The position numbers and the translations under genes were made by a program. Below, piece by piece: positions 60,506-64,000 of a DNA stretch of 64,000 bases (its first letter is position 1; each line of letters begins with the position of its first letter). Source of the stretch: JANQTF01 sp036835375 (GTDB taxonomy: Bacteria > Bacteroidota > Bacteroidia > J057); assembly GCA_036835375.1 (NCBI GenBank), contig DAITMB010000013.1, forward strand, positions 1 to 64,000, given 5' to 3'. The notes under the pieces are model-generated. The model ran no database searches. It was not told the origin of the DNA and saw only the letters and a program-made list of their open reading frames with translations.

Positions 60506-63500
60506 ATGAACATTACAAAGATGAAACGATCCCATCTACTGACTGCCCTGCTTTTCGGGGCCACGCTCTTTTCCTCCTGCTTTTTCTCTGAGCGATTAAT
60601 GGCTCAGGGAAGCGGAGTAGATTTTTTCGCCACTGATCCGGCGGTTTTTATTACGGAGTTTACCCAAGCGCTACAAGGAGAGCGCAATGAGGCAGGTCGT
60701 GTAGAAGCCAGCCGCATCACGGAAGTTTGGGAGAGCGGAGAAATCGGCGAAGACATCAAAAGCCAATTCATCACCTTGACCAATATCATGGTGAGCAAGC
60801 GATACCGAACAGTCCCTGACCTCTCGAACTATGCCAGCGTGTTTTCAAGCATCTACGAGGGAGAGTCTTTTGTAAAAATTGATCCTACCACTTTTTTGAG
60901 CACGACCATGGAGGCGGTGCTAAACGTGGAAGTAGTGCGGGGCAGCAAGTACTTGCGCAACCTCAAAGAGTACATCCAGGAAGGATATTTGGTGCGCCGG
61001 GACAGATTTTACTGGTATGCCAGCCAAAATACTCCCCGTCTCATGATGATCGAAGTTGAAGACGATAAGGGAAAATATCAAGCGCCAGTGATTCGCTTCG
61101 CTGAAACGGACCTTCAGTTTGCCTCTGCCAAAGACACTAGCAATATTTATGGCACCAGCGGCGATTTCAACCTCGTAGCATTGAGTTTTACCGGCAAAAA
61201 AGGAAGAACCAATTGGTCCAAAATGGGCCTGCCTGCCGAGAGTGTGTACTGCGACTTCGGCCCCTACCAACTCAATCTCAACTATAGCATGGTGAAGGTC
61301 GATACAGTGACCTTCTACTATCAAGGATTGCTTTCCGAGCCGCTCGTGGGCATGTTTGAAGATCGCAACATCGGGCACGGTGCCCTGAATAAGGCCAATT
61401 ATCCTTATTTCAAGAGTCATGAAGGCGGTGTAGTCATTGACAATTTCATTCCGAATGTTCGCTACGAAGGGGGGTTTTCGCTCCGTGGCATTCGCCGCAT
61501 TGGGACTTCCTACACGGTGTATGAAGACTATGTTCCCGTGGTGCCTGAAGGTGCCAGCGAAGACGATAGCTTCTACAGCAGTTGGTCCAGCTCCGACCTT
61601 AGTGCCAGCGAGGCGGGAAGCGATGCCTCCATCGACGACGGCTGGGACTATTCTGCTGCGACAGGCTCTAGTTTCTCCTCCTCTGACGACACGGAGTGGG
61701 GCTCTGACGACTGGTCTTATGAAGATCCCTCCATCGCAGCATCTGGTGAGGAGAGCTACGAATATGAAGACGAGACGGCTCCTAGCTTCAAGATCCAGCG
61801 ACAAATACCTGCCCGAATGGACATTCTCCGAAATGGCCAAACGGTGATGAAGCTCAGCGGCGATGCTTTCGTACTCGACCTGGATAAGATGGTGAGCAAA
61901 ATGGTGGAAGCTGTGCTATATACCTCCGCAGAAGACAGCATCTATCACCCGGCCATGGATGCCCTTTACACGGTGCAAGACACCACCGTCATCCTAAAAA
62001 AACCTAAAAGAGGAAATTTTAAGAGCATCCCCTTCACAAGCTCTTACCACCACTACTTCCTCTACTTCGAGACCATCATCTGGGATATGCGCACGGATGA
62101 GTTGGCTTTTACGGCCTTCGTGGACCGGGAAAACAAGGTGATGGCGATTGAGTCCTTTGAATTTTTTAATAAGTCTCGTTTCGACCAATTCAAGGGGTTG
62201 ATTCCTTTTCACCCGATCGGAGCCATATACCGATACGCGCTGACAAATGAAGGCAAGCCCATTTTCCCTAGCAGCATCACTGAGGAGTATCGCCTTCAAG
62301 ACAAGAATGCGGTCGTGAGCCTGGAACGAGCGCTCCCTGCCCTCGAAGGTTCAGGTTTCATCACCTATGACAAACTCAGCAAAGAGATTGTGCCTACCTC
62401 AAAGCTTTTCCACTGGGCAGCGGCAGCTCGAGAAAAGAAAGATTACGATGCCATTCAGATCATTTCGCAGGTCGATACAGGCGCTCACGCGGTGATGAAC
62501 CTCGAAAATATGACCATCGACATGCGTGGTGTCAGTTATTTTTCTCTCAGCGACTCCCAACTCGTGCGGGCAGTGCCCATGAAAAAAACCGTGACTGTGC
62601 TCAAAGACCAGGGACTCAACTTTGCCGGAGCCATGGCCGCCGGAAAGCTCAACCTCTATGGCATGGACACGACGCGCAAGACCTTTACTTTTGACTACGA
62701 ATCATACAAAGTCGTTTGCGACTCCATCGACTCCATTCGATTTGTGCTGGTGCGCAACCCGCCCGAAGGCTACGAGCAAAGTCCTTTGGAGCGCGCGCTG
62801 AGCAATACGGTGTTTGAAGGTGTGACTGGCGCTCTCTACATTGACCATCCCAGCAATAAATCAGGGATTAAACCCCGCCCTGAATACCCTGTGTTCGATT
62901 CTTATGGCAGGTCCTATCTTTATTGGAACAAGCCCACAGTCGAAGCTGGCATCTACACCAAGGAGAAAATGTTTTTCTCTCTCGATCCCTTCGTCCTGGA
63001 TAGTTTAGAGAAATTCGATGGGAACAATCTTCGATTTGAGGGGGAATTCTATTCCTCAGAGATCTTCCCAGCCTTTCGACAAGAGCTGGCCGTGATGGAA
63101 GACTTCTCGCTGGGCTTCGTCAAAGAAGCACCACCGGAAGGATTCAGAATCTACGACGGCAATGGCAAATTCTACAACACAGTGACCCTTGACGGCAACG
63201 GATTACGAGGAAATGGAAGTGTAGAATACCTTGGTACGGTGGCGAAGAGTGATTCCTTTGTCTTTCACTTCGACTCCGTGATGGCCAAGGTGAGCTACTT
63301 CAACCTTCAGAGGGGCTACCGAGGCGGGGTGTACTTCCCTAAAGTCGAGGCCAACTCGGCCATCTATCGCTGGTACACCAAAGACAGCCTCCTTTCCATC
63401 GCCTCAGAATATGAATCCATCGGCGTGTTTGATGGGGAAGGGCAATTTACTGGCACCCTCGCGATCAGCAAAGACGGCATGGTCGGAAACGGGACGATCG

Positions 63501-64000
63501 TCATGGGACAAGTCAAAATCGTCAGCGACAGCCTTGCATTTGGCGATATGTCCTTCACCGCACCGCATTCAGACTTTGTGATTGTGGACAAGGAAGACAC
63601 CAGCTTGGTGCACTTCATCGCCAAAAATGTGGACATCACCTACGATGTGTTTCGACACAACTCTTCATTTGAAAGCAAAGAAGTCGGCAAGGAAGTCGCT
63701 TCTTTTCCCCGCCATCGCTACGCGACTTCCTTGGTCAGCGGTGCTTACCAGCGATCGACCTCGGACCTGAAGCTCAAAGGGGCCAGTGCCTACCTGAAGG
63801 ATAATTTCTTTGTCTCCATCGACCCGGCCCAAGACAGCCTTCGATTCAAGGCTGAATCTGCTTATTACAACTTGGAGAGCGAAGAAGTCGTCGTCAGCGG
63901 TGTGCCCAACATCTATGTGGCCGACGCCCTGATCACGCCAGTGGACAAGCAAGTCATTTTGCTGCCCGAAGGCAAAATCAAAACCCTCGAAAATGCCTTG
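60506..64000 (+). CDS. Very large envelope protein, possible lipoprotein (cut by window edge)
   Basis: The frame from the ATG at 60506 stays open for 1165 codons to the window edge. The N-terminus (MNITKMKRSHLLTALLFGAT, then LFSSCFFSERLMAQ) is a signal with a possible lipobox cysteine in FSSC. Most of the protein consists of beta-rich segments with repeated patterns such as ALYTVQDTTVILKKPK, GALYIDHPSNKSGIKPRPEY and KLNLYGMDTTRKTFTFDYES. At about residues 350-426 there is an acidic, Ser-rich low-complexity stretch (SWSSSDLSASEAGSDASIDD). Large Bacteroidota proteins of this style are often envelope-associated, but the family is not recognised. The C-terminus is outside the window. Confidence 0.82.
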   Translation, partial: MNITKMKRSHLLTALLFGATLFSSCFFSERLMAQGSGVDFFATDPAVFITEFTQALQGERNEAGRVEASRITEVWESGEIGEDIKSQFITLTNIMVSKRYRTVPDLSNYASVFSSIYEGESFVKIDPTTFLSTTMEAVLNVEVVRGSKYLRNLKEYIQEGYLVRRDRFYWYASQNTPRLMMIEVEDDKGKYQAPVIRFAETDLQFASAKDTSNIYGTSGDFNLVALSFTGKKGRTNWSKMGLPAESVYCDFGPYQLNLNYSMVKVDTVTFYYQGLLSEPLVGMFEDRNIGHGALNKANYPYFKSHEGGVVIDNFIPNVRYEGGFSLRGIRRIGTSYTVYEDYVPVVPEGASEDDSFYSSWSSSDLSASEAGSDASIDDGWDYSAATGSSFSSSDDTEWGSDDWSYEDPSIAASGEESYEYEDETAPSFKIQRQIPARMDILRNGQTVMKLSGDAFVLDLDKMVSKMVEAVLYTSAEDSIYHPAMDALYTVQDTTVILKKPKRGNFKSIPFTSSYHHYFLYFETIIWDMRTDELAFTAFVDRENKVMAIESFEFFNKSRFDQFKGLIPFHPIGAIYRYALTNEGKPIFPSSITEEYRLQDKNAVVSLERALPALEGSGFITYDKLSKEIVPTSKLFHWAAAAREKKDYDAIQIISQVDTGAHAVMNLENMTIDMRGVSYFSLSDSQLVRAVPMKKTVTVLKDQGLNFAGAMAAGKLNLYGMDTTRKTFTFDYESYKVVCDSIDSIRFVLVRNPPEGYEQSPLERALSNTVFEGVTGALYIDHPSNKSGIKPRPEYPVFDSYGRSYLYWNKPTVEAGIYTKEKMFFSLDPFVLDSLEKFDGNNLRFEGEFYSSEIFPAFRQELAVMEDFSLGFVKEAPPEGFRIYDGNGKFYNTVTLDGNGLRGNGSVEYLGTVAKSDSFVFHFDSVMAKVSYFNLQRGYRGGVYFPKVEANSAIYRWYTKDSLLSIASEYESIGVFDGEGQFTGTLAISKDGMVGNGTIVMGQVKIVSDSLAFGDMSFTAPHSDFVIVDKEDTSLVHFIAKNVDITYDVFRHNSSFESKEVGKEVASFPRHRYATSLVSGAYQRSTSDLKLKGASAYLKDNFFVSIDPAQDSLRFKAESAYYNLESEEVVVSGVPNIYVADALITPVDKQVILLPEGKIKTLENAL

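Overview
The window looks like a chromosomal segment from a free-living member of the Bacteroidota, probably of the Saprospiria/Lewinella type, although the assignment below phylum is inference. The support is: three proteins with endings or architectures typical of type IX secretion (7696-8832, 25331-27319, 46890-49010); several promoters with the Bacteroidota -7 box TAnnTTTG (6003-6010, 6336-6343, 58330-58337 and others); start codons without Shine-Dalgarno sites; a NUDIX-type arabinose regulator; and many small secreted or outer-membrane barrel proteins. GC content is moderate, near 50%.

Layout. 1-6 kb: an L-arabinose operon on the minus strand (araR, araB, araD, a sodium/sugar symporter, and the start of araA cut by the window edge). 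It has a likely AraR operator overlapping the araR promoter and a structured spacer before araA. 6.3-13.6 kb: tyrS with a secreted passenger, then feoAB preceded by three palindromes of iron-box type, a glycosyltransferase and a small barrel protein. 13.7-18 kb: a Rof-like Rho antiterminator, aceK, a TonB-like protein and a caspase-like EAD-CHAT protein. 18-30.5 kb: an exopolysaccharide locus (Wzy/WaaL-like ligase, Wzx flippase, receiver-sugar transferase fusion, stand-alone receiver, GT2, Wzc-like co-polymerase) interleaved with secreted proteins and two probable microproteins. 30.7-36.2 kb: a LacI-controlled sugar catabolic cluster (Gfo/Idh oxidoreductase, sugar-phosphate isomerase/epimerase family protein, MFS transporter). 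36.2-39.3 kb: a PAS sensor kinase that has lost its phospho-acceptor histidine, and a SixA-like phosphatase.

39.6-44.4 kb is the accessory part. It holds two barrel genes (one with an in-frame stop), a frameshifted secreted protein carrying an artificial 100-N assembly gap, and a translationally coupled AAA ATPase plus PD-(D/E)xK nuclease pair. That pair abuts a truncated AbiEi-like antitoxin remnant, followed by about 0.8 kb of apparently decayed sequence. The ATPase-nuclease pair is the best candidate in the window for a poorly described (defence-like) system.

44.4-64 kb: a tandem two-domain CE1-type esterase, dgkA, an M43 metalloprotease, a TPR protein, tryptophan 2,3-dioxygenase, small periplasmic proteins, a housekeeping operon (tRNA-Gln, prs, rplY, pth), a RidA-family protein, a septoil-knot-like protein, prmA and a very large envelope protein that runs off the window. 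The arabinose genes and the feruloyl/acetyl-esterase-like protein together suggest use of plant or algal arabinose-containing polysaccharides. The exopolysaccharide locus carries signalling domains inside it.
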